This document shows positions 34,271-41,225 of a stretch of 61,905 bases of DNA, one piece after another. The DNA lies in NCBI RefSeq assembly GCF_015142735.1, contig NZ_JACSPN010000016.1, positions 1 to 61,905 on the forward strand. Reading direction: 5' to 3'. Within the stretch, counting starts at the first letter, position 1. Each line of letters begins with the position of its first letter. The notes beneath the pieces were generated by a model. That model made no database searches, was not told the DNA's origin, and worked only from the letters and a program-made list of their open reading frames with translations. The position numbers and the translations under genes were made by a program. The DNA is from Oerskovia douganii (GTDB lineage Bacteria; Actinomycetota; Actinomycetes; Actinomycetales; Cellulomonadaceae).

Positions 34271-35437
34271 TCAGGCGACCCGCTCGGCGAACGAGTCGGC
34301 GAGGCCGGTCAGGTACCGGCCCAGCGGTCCGGGCAGCCCGGCCGCCCCCGCGCGCGCCTCGTCGAGGTACCGGGTGACGCTCCCGCGGACGGCCTCGGGG
34401 GCGCCCGTGCGCCGCATGATCTCCCGCACGACGGCGGCGTCCCTCTCGGTGAGGTCGGCCCGTCCGACGTGCTGGTCGAGCAGCACGACGTCGGCGGGAG
34501 CGGCCCGCCGGTACGTGGCGGCCAGCAGCAGCGTGCGCTTTCCCTCGCGCAGGTCGGAGACCGCGGACTTCCCGGTGACCCGCGGATCGCCGAAGACCCC
34601 GAGCAGGTCGTCGACGAGCTGGAAGGCGATCCCCAGCGCGCGACCGCACTCCTCGAGGCGGGCTCGGACCGAGCGGTCCGCGCCCGCGAGGATCGCGCCC
34701 GAGACCAGGGGCACGACGCACGTGTACGTCGCGGTCTTGAGCTCGGCGACCTGCGCGGGGTCGACGTCGAGGGGCGCGCGGAGCTGGCCGGAGACGTCGA
34801 GGACCTCGCCCGCGACGGCCGCCTGGACGGCGCGCACGAGCTGTCGGGTGACCTCGATGCGGTCGCGCGGGTGAGCGGTCGAGGCGAGCACGAGCTCGAA
34901 CGCGCCGCTGATCGCCAGGTCGCCGCCCAGGAGGGCTGCGGCCTGCACCTGGACCTCGGCGCGGGCACCGCCGATCCCCGAGCCCGCGAGACGTGAGCGC
35001 GTGGTCCCGGCGAGGTTCGGACGCCCGCGGCGGGACTCGTCGTGGTCCAGGAGGTCGTCGTGGACGAGCATCGCGGTGTGGAGCAGCTCCTGCGCCGCGG
35101 CCACGGGGACCACGGCGCCGAGGTCGTGGCCGCCCAGGCCCAGGTACGCAGCGAGCGCCAGGCGCGGCCGGACGAGCTTTCCCCCGGCCTGGTCCCCCAG
35201 GTCCTGCCAGAGGTCGACGACCTGTGGCCCCGCGCTGCCGGCACGGGCTGCGGAGCTCGCGAGGTACTGCGCGAGCGTGCCGCGCGTGGCCGTGACCGCG
35301 CGGTCGAGGGCGGCTGCGAACCGGGCGTCGGCGGCGTCCTCGGTGGTGGTCCCCTCGGCGACGGGCGGCGAGGCGGCGAGGCGGCCGGCGGCCGACCGTT
35401 CGGCGACGTCGTCGATGGTCGTGCTCGTTCCGGACAT
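34271..35437 (-). CDS. crtE: geranylgeranyl diphosphate synthase
   Basis: A 388-residue trans-isoprenyl diphosphate synthase supplying GGPP. First Asp-rich motif HDDLLDHDESRRG (DDxxD), second FQLVDDLLGVFGD. Catalytic Lys/Arg around GGKLVRPRLALAAYLGLGG. The N-terminus has a short non-conserved extension. Start ATG 35437 was chosen because AAGGGG lies 7 bases upstream and the conserved MSGTSTT sequence begins there; an in-frame ATG 15 bases earlier has no such site. It heads the six-gene carotenoid operon, whose promoter carries the operators listed at 35454-35489. Confidence 0.93.
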   Translation of the reverse strand: MSGTSTTIDDVAERSAAGRLAASPPVAEGTTTEDAADARFAAALDRAVTATRGTLAQYLASSAARAGSAGPQVVDLWQDLGDQAGGKLVRPRLALAAYLGLGGHDLGAVVPVAAAQELLHTAMLVHDDLLDHDESRRGRPNLAGTTRSRLAGSGIGGARAEVQVQAAALLGGDLAISGAFELVLASTAHPRDRIEVTRQLVRAVQAAVAGEVLDVSGQLRAPLDVDPAQVAELKTATYTCVVPLVSGAILAGADRSVRARLEECGRALGIAFQLVDDLLGVFGDPRVTGKSAVSDLREGKRTLLLAATYRRAAPADVVLLDQHVGRADLTERDAAVVREIMRRTGAPEAVRGSVTRYLDEARAGAAGLPGPLGRYLTGLADSFAERVA

Positions 35438-35453
35438 GGCACACCCCTTCATC

Positions 35454-35467
35454 CTCAGCGTGCTGAG
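35454..35467. promoter_or_regulatory. crt operator 1 (palindrome)
   Basis: CTCAG-CGTG-CTGAG, a 14-bp dyad between the putative transcription start and the crtE ribosome site. It matches the second operator in both half-sites. Confidence 0.65.
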
Positions 35468-35475
35468 TAATTTTG

Positions 35476-35489
35476 CTCAGCATACTGAG
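35476..35489. promoter_or_regulatory. crt operator 2 (palindrome overlapping the -10)
   Basis: CTCAG-CATA-CTGAG, the same dyad as operator 1 centred exactly 22 bp away, i.e. on the same helix face. It covers the -10 hexamer of the predicted crt promoter, the classic placement for a repressor of the MarR or TetR type. No regulator gene is adjacent. Confidence 0.65.
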
Positions 35490-35507
35490 GATCTGACCCG
35501 ATGTCAG
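35479..35507 (-). promoter_or_regulatory. predicted crtE promoter
   Basis: On the minus strand CTGACA (35507-35502) and TATGCT (35484-35479) are separated by 17 bases, a 5/6 match to TTGACA and a good actinobacterial -10. The predicted start near 35472 leaves an approximately 35-base leader before ATG 35437. Confidence 0.6.
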
Positions 35508-35520
35508 CGAAGGACACGGA

Positions 35521-35555
35521 AGAGGGCCTCCCCGCACCAGGCGGGAAGGCCCTCT
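35521..35555 (-). terminator. terminator of galE
   Basis: AGAGGGCCT pairs with AGGCCCTCT, extended inside by CCCGC with GCGGG, for an approximately 14-bp stem. It is 50 bases past the galE stop and isolates the crt promoter from galE transcription. Confidence 0.7.
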
Positions 35556-35572
35556 CACCGGGCGCGACGCCC

Positions 35573-35593
35573 GACCCGCCCGACGGGCGGGTC
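35573..35593 (-). terminator. second hairpin after galE
   Basis: A perfect dyad, GACCCGCCCG with CGGGCGGGTC around one base, starting 12 bases past the galE stop. It may act in tandem with the hairpin at 35521-35555. Confidence 0.45.
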
Positions 35594-35604
35594 GAGCGTC
35601 CGGC

Positions 35605-36588
35605 TCAGACGTCGATGCGCCGCGGCCCCGACTGCCAGGCCTCCCAGGCCGAGGCGATGATCTCCTCGAGCCCCTGGGTGCCGCTCCACCCGAGCACCTT
35701 GTTGATGCGCTCGGGCGAGGCCACGAGCTGCGGCGGGTCGCCCGCCCGACGGGGGAGGATCTCCGGGGTCACGTCCAGGCCGGAGACCTTGCCGATCTCG
35801 TCGATGACCTCGCGGACCGAGGAGCCGGTGCCCGTGCCGACGTTGAAGACGTCGTACGCGCGCTCGTCCTCGTCCAGGTAGCCGAGCGCCGCGAGGTGCG
35901 CCTCGGCGAGGTCCAGGACGTGGATGTAGTCGCGGATGCACGTCCCGTCCGGCGTCGGGTAGTCGTCGCCGAAGATCTTGGGCTGCTCGCCGCGCTCCAG
36001 GCGGTCGAGGACCATGGGGACCAGGTTGAGGACCGCGGGGTCTCCCAGGTCCGGCCATCCGGCACCGGCGACGTTGAAGTAGCGGAGCGCCACGAACCGC
36101 AGGCCCCAGGCTCGCCCCGCCGCACGACCGAGCCACTCGCCGATCAGCTTGGTCTCGCCGTACGGGTTGATGGGCTCGGCGTGCAGCTTCTCCTCGACCA
36201 GCGACACCGACGGCATGCCGTAGGTCGCCGCCGACGACGAGAAGACCAACCGGTCGACCCCTGCAGCCTCCATGGCCGTGACGAGGTTCGTGAACCCGCC
36301 GACGTTCTGCTGGTAGTACCAGGCCGGCTTCTCGACGGACTCCCCGACCTGCTTGCGCGCCGCGAAGTGCACCACGGCCGTGACCTCGTGCTCCCTGAGG
36401 GTCCGGGTCAGCACCTCGACCGCCTCCGCGCTCGAGACGTCGAGCCGCACGAGCGGCGCCCCACCGACGCGACCCTCCTGCCCGGTGCTCAGGTCGTCCA
36501 CGACGACGACCTTCTCCCCTCGTCCCTGCAGCAGCCGCACCACGTGCGCGCCGATGTACCCCGCTCCGCCTGTCACCAGAATCGTCAT
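35605..36588 (-). CDS. galE: UDP-glucose 4-epimerase
   Basis: A 327-residue short-chain dehydrogenase-type epimerase interconverting UDP-glucose and UDP-galactose with bound NAD. NAD motif TILVTGGAGYIGAHVVRLL (GxxGxxG) at the N-terminus, DDLSTGQEG after beta-2, the catalytic S and YxxxK in FSSSAATYG and INPYGETKLIGEW, then VALRYFNVAGA. The C-terminus DGTCIRDYIHVLDLAEAHLAAL is the GalE substrate block. Start ATG 36588. It could supply UDP-galactose for polysaccharides. Monocistronic, with tandem hairpins downstream. Confidence 0.95.
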   Translation of the reverse strand: MTILVTGGAGYIGAHVVRLLQGRGEKVVVVDDLSTGQEGRVGGAPLVRLDVSSAEAVEVLTRTLREHEVTAVVHFAARKQVGESVEKPAWYYQQNVGGFTNLVTAMEAAGVDRLVFSSSAATYGMPSVSLVEEKLHAEPINPYGETKLIGEWLGRAAGRAWGLRFVALRYFNVAGAGWPDLGDPAVLNLVPMVLDRLERGEQPKIFGDDYPTPDGTCIRDYIHVLDLAEAHLAALGYLDEDERAYDVFNVGTGTGSSVREVIDEIGKVSGLDVTPEILPRRAGDPPQLVASPERINKVLGWSGTQGLEEIIASAWEAWQSGPRRIDV

Positions 36589-36652
36589 GGGACGAGCGTA
36601 GTTCGGCGCGGTTGCACTTCTCGACACACCCGGCCACCGGGACCGCAGGGCC

Positions 36653-37579
36653 TCAGTGGTGGACCGAGGACTCCGTCTCCTGCATCTCGGGCGGCTCGAT
36701 CTGGAACGTGCAGTGGTCGACGTCGAAGTGCCCACCCAGGCACTCCTTGAGCCTGAGCAGCACCTCGGTCCCTCCCCCGCGCGCGATGAGCCCTTCCTCG
36801 ACGACGACGTGGGCGGACATGACCGGGACTCCCGAGGTGATGGTCCAGGCGTGCAGGTCGTGGACCCCCACGACGCCGGGGATCCCCTCCATGTGCGTGC
36901 GCACCTTCTCGAGGTCGACCCCCGCGGGTGTCGACTCGAGGAGAACTGCCGCGACCTCGCGGAGGAGCATGAAGGCACGGGGAAGGATCATGAGGCCGAT
37001 CGCGACGGACGCGAGCCCGTCCGCCCCCGTGAAGCCGACCGCGACGAGGATGCCGGCCACGATCACCGCGACCGACCCGAGCAGGTCGCCGAGCACCTCG
37101 AGGTACGCGCCCCGGACGTTGAGGCTCTCGGCCTGCCCGGCGGACAGCAGGCGCAGGCCGACCGCGTTGGCGACGAGACCGACGACCGCGACGCCGATCA
37201 TGAGTCCGGCCTGGATCTCCGGGTCCGGCGAACGGAACCGCGAGACCCCCTCGACGATCGCGAGCACGGCGACGGTCCCCAGGATGAGCGCGTTGGTCAG
37301 GGCCGCGAGGATCTCGGCGCGCTGCCACCCGAAGGTCCGGGTCGGCGACGCGGGGCGGGTCGCGAGCCAGCTCGCGAAGAGCGCGATCCCGATCCCGGTC
37401 GCGTCCGTGAGCATGTGCCCGGCGTCGGCGAGCAGGGCGAGCGACCCCGAGACCACCGCACCCACGACCTCGAGAGCCATGACGCCGAGCGTGATGCACA
37501 GGACGATCACGAGCCGACGGCGGTGCGCGCCCGTGGCGGTCGCCGCGCCGTGGGAGTGGGAGTGGGAGTGGCCGGTCAT
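36653..37579 (-). CDS. cation diffusion facilitator (zinc-type efflux, CzcD/ZitB-like)
   Basis: A 308-residue inner-membrane divalent cation/proton antiporter. The N-terminal metal-binding tail reads TGHSHSHSHG. Six helices follow. TM2 has the transport-site pattern LLADAGHMLTDATGIGIALF (HxxxD). TM5 reads YLEVLGDLLGSVAVIVAGI, where most CzcD/ZitB members have HxxxD and this one has ExxxD. The C-terminal cytoplasmic domain (GVHDLHAWTITSGVPVMSAHVV) is the copper-chaperone-like fold with its zinc His residues. ATG 37579 overlaps the ArsR-type regulator's TGA by 4 bases, so exporter and sensor form one autoregulated unit. Confidence 0.92.
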   Translation of the reverse strand: MTGHSHSHSHGAATATGAHRRRLVIVLCITLGVMALEVVGAVVSGSLALLADAGHMLTDATGIGIALFASWLATRPASPTRTFGWQRAEILAALTNALILGTVAVLAIVEGVSRFRSPDPEIQAGLMIGVAVVGLVANAVGLRLLSAGQAESLNVRGAYLEVLGDLLGSVAVIVAGILVAVGFTGADGLASVAIGLMILPRAFMLLREVAAVLLESTPAGVDLEKVRTHMEGIPGVVGVHDLHAWTITSGVPVMSAHVVVEEGLIARGGGTEVLLRLKECLGGHFDVDHCTFQIEPPEMQETESSVHH

Positions 37580-37989
37580 CGTGCGCCTCGCGTCGCCTCG
37601 ACGACCCTCTCCGCGTCGGCCAGGATGTGCGCGACCTCAGGACGGGCGAGCCGGTACCAGGACGACCGTCCTTCGCGACGCGTCTCGACGAGGCCCGCCT
37701 CGCGCAGGGTGGCGAGGTGGACGGACACCGTGGACTGGGCGAGCCCGAGCTCGCGGGTCAGGTCGACCACCCGGTGCTCGGCGACCGCGAGGAGATGGAC
37801 GACCGAGAGCCGGTGCGGCTCGGCGAGGGCGTGCAGGAGCCGGGCGACCGCGGTGTGGTCGTGCCCGACGACGGGCGGCGTGCACGGCTGCTGCGGGTGC
37901 TCGGACGCGACCTGGTCGGCGAGACCGTCGGCCGCCGGGCGTCGCGCCCGGAGATGGGTGCGGGTGCTCGTCTCCCTTTTCATCGTCAT
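37576..37989 (-). CDS. ArsR/SmtB-family metal-responsive repressor
   Basis: A 137-residue winged-helix regulator controlling the downstream exporter. Core: LLHALAEPHRLSVVHLLAVAEHRVVDLTRELGLAQSTVSVHLATLREAGL, with recognition helix QSTVSVHLATL. The wing is VETRREGRSSWYRLA. A C-terminal alpha-5-like helix (EVAHILADAERVVEA) and His residues in the N-terminal arm (VVGHDHTAVARLLHALAE) could form the alpha-5 or alpha-3N metal site; the DxHxxx(10)HxxE alpha-5 pattern is not exact. ATG 37989 has no Shine-Dalgarno and lies inside a 37-bp dyad, so it is probably a leaderless message with an operator over its own start. ATG 37983 is an alternative. Confidence 0.9.
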   Translation of the reverse strand: MTMKRETSTRTHLRARRPAADGLADQVASEHPQQPCTPPVVGHDHTAVARLLHALAEPHRLSVVHLLAVAEHRVVDLTRELGLAQSTVSVHLATLREAGLVETRREGRSSWYRLARPEVAHILADAERVVEATRGAR

Positions 37990-38017
37990 GTGGCGATGTT
38001 ATCGCCTTCTGACGATG
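37981..38017. promoter_or_regulatory. 37-bp dyad over the ArsR-type start codon
   Basis: CATCGTCA-tgt-GGCGAT-gtt-ATCGCC-ttc-TGACGATG is symmetrical about base 37999: outer arms of 8 bp and inner arms of 6 bp match perfectly. The ATG of the regulator (37989-37987) lies in the left half. The dyad contains GATAAC 8 bases before the ATG, a candidate -10. Autorepression is inferred. Confidence 0.7.
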
Positions 38018-38021
38018 ACTG

Positions 38022-38375
38022 CTAGCCCCAGCCCAGCTCGTGCAGCCGGTCGTCGTCGATGCCGAAGTGGTGCGCGATCTCGTGGACGACCGTGACCACC
38101 ACCTCCTCGACCACCTCCTCACGCGACTCGCAGATCGCCAGCGTGGGGTTGCGGTAGATCGTGATCCGGTCCGGCAGCGCTCCGGCGGCCCACATCAGGT
38201 CGCGCTCCGTCAGCGGCACCCCCTCGTACAGACCCAGCAGCTCGGGGTCGTCGGCGGGCGCGTCGTCCTCCACCAGGACGACCACGTTGTCCATCTGGTC
38301 CGCCAGCTCCTGCGGGATCTCGTCGAGCGCGTCGCGCACCGCGTCCTCGAAGTCCTCGCGCGTCATCTCCACCAC
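38022..38375 (-). CDS. zincin-like metallopeptidase family protein
   Basis: A 117-residue protein of the widespread small metallopeptidase family (DUF1025-like). Zinc motif HEIAHHFGI (HExxH) near the C-terminus, preceded by VVEEVVVTVVHE, with DRITIYRNPTL and LLGLYEGVPLTERDL as family blocks. Homologues of this size are peptidase-like, but no substrate is known. The start is GTG 38375, with GAGAGGA 8 bases upstream; ATG 38366 is an alternative. It is upstream of, and separated from, the ArsR-type gene by 32 bases on the same strand. Confidence 0.85.
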   Translation of the reverse strand: MVEMTREDFEDAVRDALDEIPQELADQMDNVVVLVEDDAPADDPELLGLYEGVPLTERDLMWAAGALPDRITIYRNPTLAICESREEVVEEVVVTVVHEIAHHFGIDDDRLHELGWG

Positions 38376-38613
38376 GGGATCATCCTCTCCCGCCGGGCCC
38401 GCCCACCGGCACCAGGGCCACCCCGGCGGACCCGTCCGGCGCGTGCTCGACGCCGTGCACGACGCCGTGCTCGACGCCGTCCGACCCGTCGCTCTACCGG
38501 GCCCACCCGTCCCCTCCGGGCCGTTTTGCACCGCGCCACCAGTTCCCCGTATGCTGACGGAGGTCTCTCGGCGACTCGTGCCCCGCAGGCGGTACGGGTG
38601 TCCAGGAAACTAG

Positions 38614-38686
38614 GCCCCCATCGTTTAGCGGCCTAGGACGCCGCCCTTTCACGGCGGTAGCACGGGTTCGAATCCCGTTGGGGGTA
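38614..38686 (+). tRNA. tRNA-Glu (anticodon TTC)
   Basis: 73 bases with a complete cloverleaf: acceptor GCCCCCA with TGGGGGT, anticodon stem CCGCC/GGCGG with loop CTTTCAC (TTC at 38648-38650), T-arm with GTTCGAA. The CCA end is not encoded. It is the first of three plus-strand tRNA genes. Confidence 0.95.
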
Positions 38687-38774
38687 CTCGGAAGGATCCG
38701 ATTAACGGATTCGCCCGGCAGTGAGATACGATTCTCGAGGTTCGAACGGCCCCGGCCGGGAGAAACTCACGCAA

Positions 38775-38848
38775 GGCCCTGTAGCGCAGTTGGTTAGCGC
38801 GCCGCCCTGTCACGGCGGAGGTCGCGGGTTCAAGTCCCGTCAGGGTCG
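38775..38848 (+). tRNA. tRNA-Asp (anticodon GTC)
   Basis: 74 bases: acceptor GGCCCTG with CAGGGTC, anticodon stem CCGCC/GGCGG with loop CTGTCAC (GTC at 38809-38811), T-loop TTCAAGT. Discriminator G; CCA not encoded. Confidence 0.95.
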
Positions 38849-38893
38849 CTCGACAGCGACTGCCCGGTCTACACGACCGGGCTTTCGTGTCAA

Positions 38894-38966
38894 GGCTCTG
38901 TAGCTCAGTTGGTAGAGCGTTCGACTGAAAATCGAAAGGTCACCGGATCGACGCCGGTCGGAGCCA
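38894..38966 (+). tRNA. tRNA-Phe (anticodon GAA)
   Basis: 73 bases: acceptor GGCTCTG with CGGAGCC, anticodon stem TTCGA/TCGAA with loop CTGAAAA (GAA at 38927-38929). The T-loop reads ATCGACG, so position 54 is A instead of the usual T; the stem ACCGG/CCGGT is perfect. Discriminator A; CCA not encoded. Confidence 0.93.
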
Positions 38967-38971
38967 CTTCC

Positions 38972-39010
38972 ACGAAGCCCCACCTCGTATCGCACGAGGT
39001 GGGGCTTCGT
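38972..39010 (+). terminator. terminator of the tRNA cluster
   Basis: A perfect 17-bp stem, ACGAAGCCCCACCTCGT with ACGAGGTGGGGCTTCGT and a 5-base loop, starting 5 bases after tRNA-Phe. Followed by CGTTCCC rather than a T-tract. Confidence 0.85.
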
Positions 39011-39248
39011 CGTTCCCATCGCCCGGCCCCACCCCACCTGGCCAGGCCCGTACCGGGCGGGACCGTCCGGCGCCCGCCTCACCCGCCTCCTCCGCAGCAC
39101 ACCCGAGCCCCACTCGCACCTTCGGCGCGTGGAATTGCCCTGGGGCCGGTTGACCGGTTGAGTGGGACATGAAGAACGACTCTTCGGGGCGCGGGCGAGC
39201 CCCGCGCGCATCGGCGTCCCCCCGGGGACCGCCAGGAAGGTGACCACC

Positions 39249-39671
39249 ATGAGCGACTGGGACGACGGGCACACCCCTCCCCCGAACCCGAAGCCATCGA
39301 TCGGCAAGCTCGTCGAGCAGATGTCCGAGCAGGCCACGCGCCTCGTCCGGACGGAGATCGCGCTCGCCAAGAAGGAGCTGACGACCAAGGCTGCCCGGTC
39401 GGGCATCGGGATCGGGATGTTCGTCGTGGCCGGCGTGCTCTCGCTCTACGGTCTCGGCTTCGCCCTGCACTCCGCGATGGTCGGTCTCGCTCACGCCGTG
39501 CCGCTGTGGCTCGCGGCCCTCATCGTCGGTGTCGCCCTGTTCCTGATCGCAGGCCTTCTCGCGTTCGTCGGCAGCAAGCAGCTCAAGAAGGGCATGCCCC
39601 CGACGCCGGACACGGCGATCGCCGGCATCAAGGAAGACGTCGCCACCGTGAAGGAAGGACTGCGCCCGTGA
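39249..39671 (+). CDS. phage holin-like / YqjE-type (DUF1469) membrane protein
   Basis: A 140-residue two-helix membrane protein. The N-terminal amphipathic segment SIGKLVEQMSEQATRLVRTEIALAKKEL matches the YqjE/holin-superfamily III motif. Helices follow at about 51-73 (IGIGMFVVAGVLSLYGLGFALH) and 84-106 (LWLAALIVGVALFLIAGLLAFVG), with a basic end. Such proteins are usually chromosomal and not phage holins. Start ATG 39249 behind GGAAGG. It overlaps the DUF3618 gene as GTGA, a conserved actinobacterial pair of unknown envelope function. Confidence 0.85.
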   Translation: MSDWDDGHTPPPNPKPSIGKLVEQMSEQATRLVRTEIALAKKELTTKAARSGIGIGMFVVAGVLSLYGLGFALHSAMVGLAHAVPLWLAALIVGVALFLIAGLLAFVGSKQLKKGMPPTPDTAIAGIKEDVATVKEGLRP

Positions 39672-39985
39672 GCACCGAACCGACCAGGACCGAAGGGGCC
39701 AAGCCCGTGCCCACCCAGGCCGAGCTGGAAGCCGAGATCGCCCGGACCCGGGCCGAGCTCGCGAGCACCATCGACGAGCTCACGACCCGCCTCGACCCTC
39801 GGACGCAGGCCGCGCACGTCGCGCAGCAGACCAAGCAGGCGGCCGCCGACACGGGCAGCTTCTTCACGGGCGGCGGCCTCCCCGAGCACGACCCGGCACG
39901 GGCACGGAACGTCAAGATCCTCGTCGGCGGCACGGTCGCGGCGATCGCGCTCGTCGCAGCGGCGATCCTCAGGCGTCGTTCCTGA
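39668..39985 (+). CDS. DUF3618 protein
   Basis: A 105-residue protein. The DUF3618 hallmark is TQAELEAEIARTRAELASTIDELTTRLDPR, a predicted coiled-coil, followed by a flexible linker and one C-terminal membrane helix (NVKILVGGTVAAIALVAAAIL) with a basic RRRS end, so it is tail-anchored. GTG 39668 overlaps the upstream TGA by 4 bases. Together with the holin-like protein it may shape a membrane complex; function unknown. Confidence 0.88.
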   Translation: MSTEPTRTEGAKPVPTQAELEAEIARTRAELASTIDELTTRLDPRTQAAHVAQQTKQAAADTGSFFTGGGLPEHDPARARNVKILVGGTVAAIALVAAAILRRRS

Positions 39986-40197
39986 GGTCTCCCGACGCAA
40001 CCGCCCCGGACGCCCCTGCCGCATCGCGGCGGACCTCCCCGGGAACGACCGAGCCCGGCGCCACAGGCGCCGGGCTTTCGGCTGGTCGATGTGAAGTGGG
40101 GGTCGGACGCGACGGGGAGCTCCGGGCAACGGGTCCCGGGGCTCCTCAACGGACCGACCGTGAAGGCTGGGCGCGGGAACGTCCACCGCGCCGTCGG

Positions 40198-40410
40198 TCA
40201 GCCCTTGTCGACGCCCTCGGCGTTCTCGCTCGCAGCACCCAGGAGTGCGCGAACCTCGGACTCGCGATAGCGACGATGCCCCCCGAGGGTCCGGATCGAC
40301 GACAGCTTGCCGGCCTTGGCCCAGCGAGTGACGGTCTTGGGATCGACGCGGAACAGGCTCGCGACCTCGGCCGGTGTGAGCAGAACTTCGGACTCTCCAT
40401 GGACGGACAT
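40198..40410 (-). CDS. bldC: BldC-type MerR-like DNA-binding protein
   Basis: A 70-residue helix-turn-helix protein nearly identical in layout to streptomycete BldC: LLTPAEVASLFRVDPKTVTRWAKAGKLSSIRTLGGHRRYRESEVRALL. BldC binds head-to-tail on direct repeats and controls the switch from vegetative growth to development in Streptomyces; in other actinobacteria its role is less clear. The start ATG 40410 follows AGGAGG; a GTG one codon earlier is possible. It is divergent from the DUF3073 gene across a 438-bp region, an arrangement often seen beside purine genes. Confidence 0.9.
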   Translation of the reverse strand: MSVHGESEVLLTPAEVASLFRVDPKTVTRWAKAGKLSSIRTLGGHRRYRESEVRALLGAASENAEGVDKG

Positions 40411-40848
40411 CACTGCACCTCCTCCTAGCGACTGGCTGGTCCGACGGTGACGTCGGAACGCGACGACAGCGCTGCGCTAGCCCTTCCATTGTCGCAGCAT
40501 GATGATTTTGGGCGACTTGGCGGACAGGGTGAATTAGGCGGGGTATGGGTGGTACAGGTGTTTAGGACCAGATTTCTCGCGGCTCGACGCCCTCCGCGGA
40601 CCTCTCCGGACCACCCCTCGGGACGGCCCGTCGGCGCGCCGCGACGACCCCCCGGGCTACCCCTCGGCACCGCCCGCCGCACCCCGTTGTGTGGAGACAC
40701 TGTGACAAGGGACCCGTTCGGGGGACCCGAGTGGCTGGAATGCCTGCGGAGCATGTACCGTTGGACTCTGAACAGACGAAACAACACTCCCGGGGCCGCA
40801 CGTCTGAGTACGTTGCCGCCCCGCTTCTACGTTGAGGGGGTCGGAGCC
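40411..40848. other. divergent intergenic region between bldC and the DUF3073 gene
   Basis: About 438 bases. An AT-richer patch near 40485-40520 (TTGTCGCAGCATGATGATTTT) probably includes the bldC promoter. The segment 40700-40800 probably includes the promoter and leader of the DUF3073 gene. No operator or RNA could be assigned with confidence. Confidence 0.35.
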
Positions 40849-41061
40849 ATGGGCCGCGGCCGTCAGAAGGCTAAGCAGACCAAGGTCGCTCGCGCGCTGA
40901 AGTACTACAGCCCCGAGACGAACTACCAAGCTCTCGAACAAGAGCTCACTGGTCACAGCCACACGGATCTCGCGACAGATCCTCGCTACGGAGCGAGGTC
41001 TTCCGAGGACAACACGGGAGACTACGACCAGCCGTTCGCCGGCTGGTCCGACGACCGCTGA
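40849..41061 (+). CDS. DUF3073 protein
   Basis: A 70-residue protein matching DUF3073 throughout: MGRGRQKAKQTKVARALKYYSP, then NYQALEQEL and a hydrophilic acidic tail ending DQPFAGW. The family is nearly universal in actinobacteria, basic at the N-terminus and disordered after; function unknown. Start ATG 40849 with GGAG 4-5 bases upstream. It ends 95 bases before the large hairpin at 41156-41224. Confidence 0.9.
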   Translation: MGRGRQKAKQTKVARALKYYSPETNYQALEQELTGHSHTDLATDPRYGARSSEDNTGDYDQPFAGWSDDR

Positions 41062-41155
41062 CACGACCTCACCCCACCTGCGACCTTCGGGCCCCAGGTC
41101 CGTGAGTCGACAGGTCGCGAGTCCGTCCACCGACGACAGCCCGCGTCTGTTCCTC

Positions 41156-41224
41156 GTACGACGAAGGCGCGTCCTGCGTCTCCTGCCCTCAGGGCACGAG
41201 ACGCAGGACGCGCCTTCGTCGTAC
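41156..41224. terminator. perfect 27-bp hairpin, bidirectional terminator
   Basis: Bases 41156-41182 are exactly complementary to 41198-41224 (27 bp), and the 15-base loop contains a further TGCCCT/AGGGCA hairpin. It ends one base before the purM stop codon. It separates convergent DUF3073 and purM genes. Confidence 0.85.
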
Positions 41225-41225
41225 G

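Noticed and set aside
38614-38966. tRNA cluster as an integration (att) site
   Set aside because: No integrase gene, no duplicated tRNA 3' end and no foreign segment are seen next to the three tRNAs.
39249-39671. Prophage origin of the holin-like gene
   Set aside because: There are no neighbouring phage genes, and the coupled DUF3618 partner is a common chromosomal arrangement in actinobacteria.
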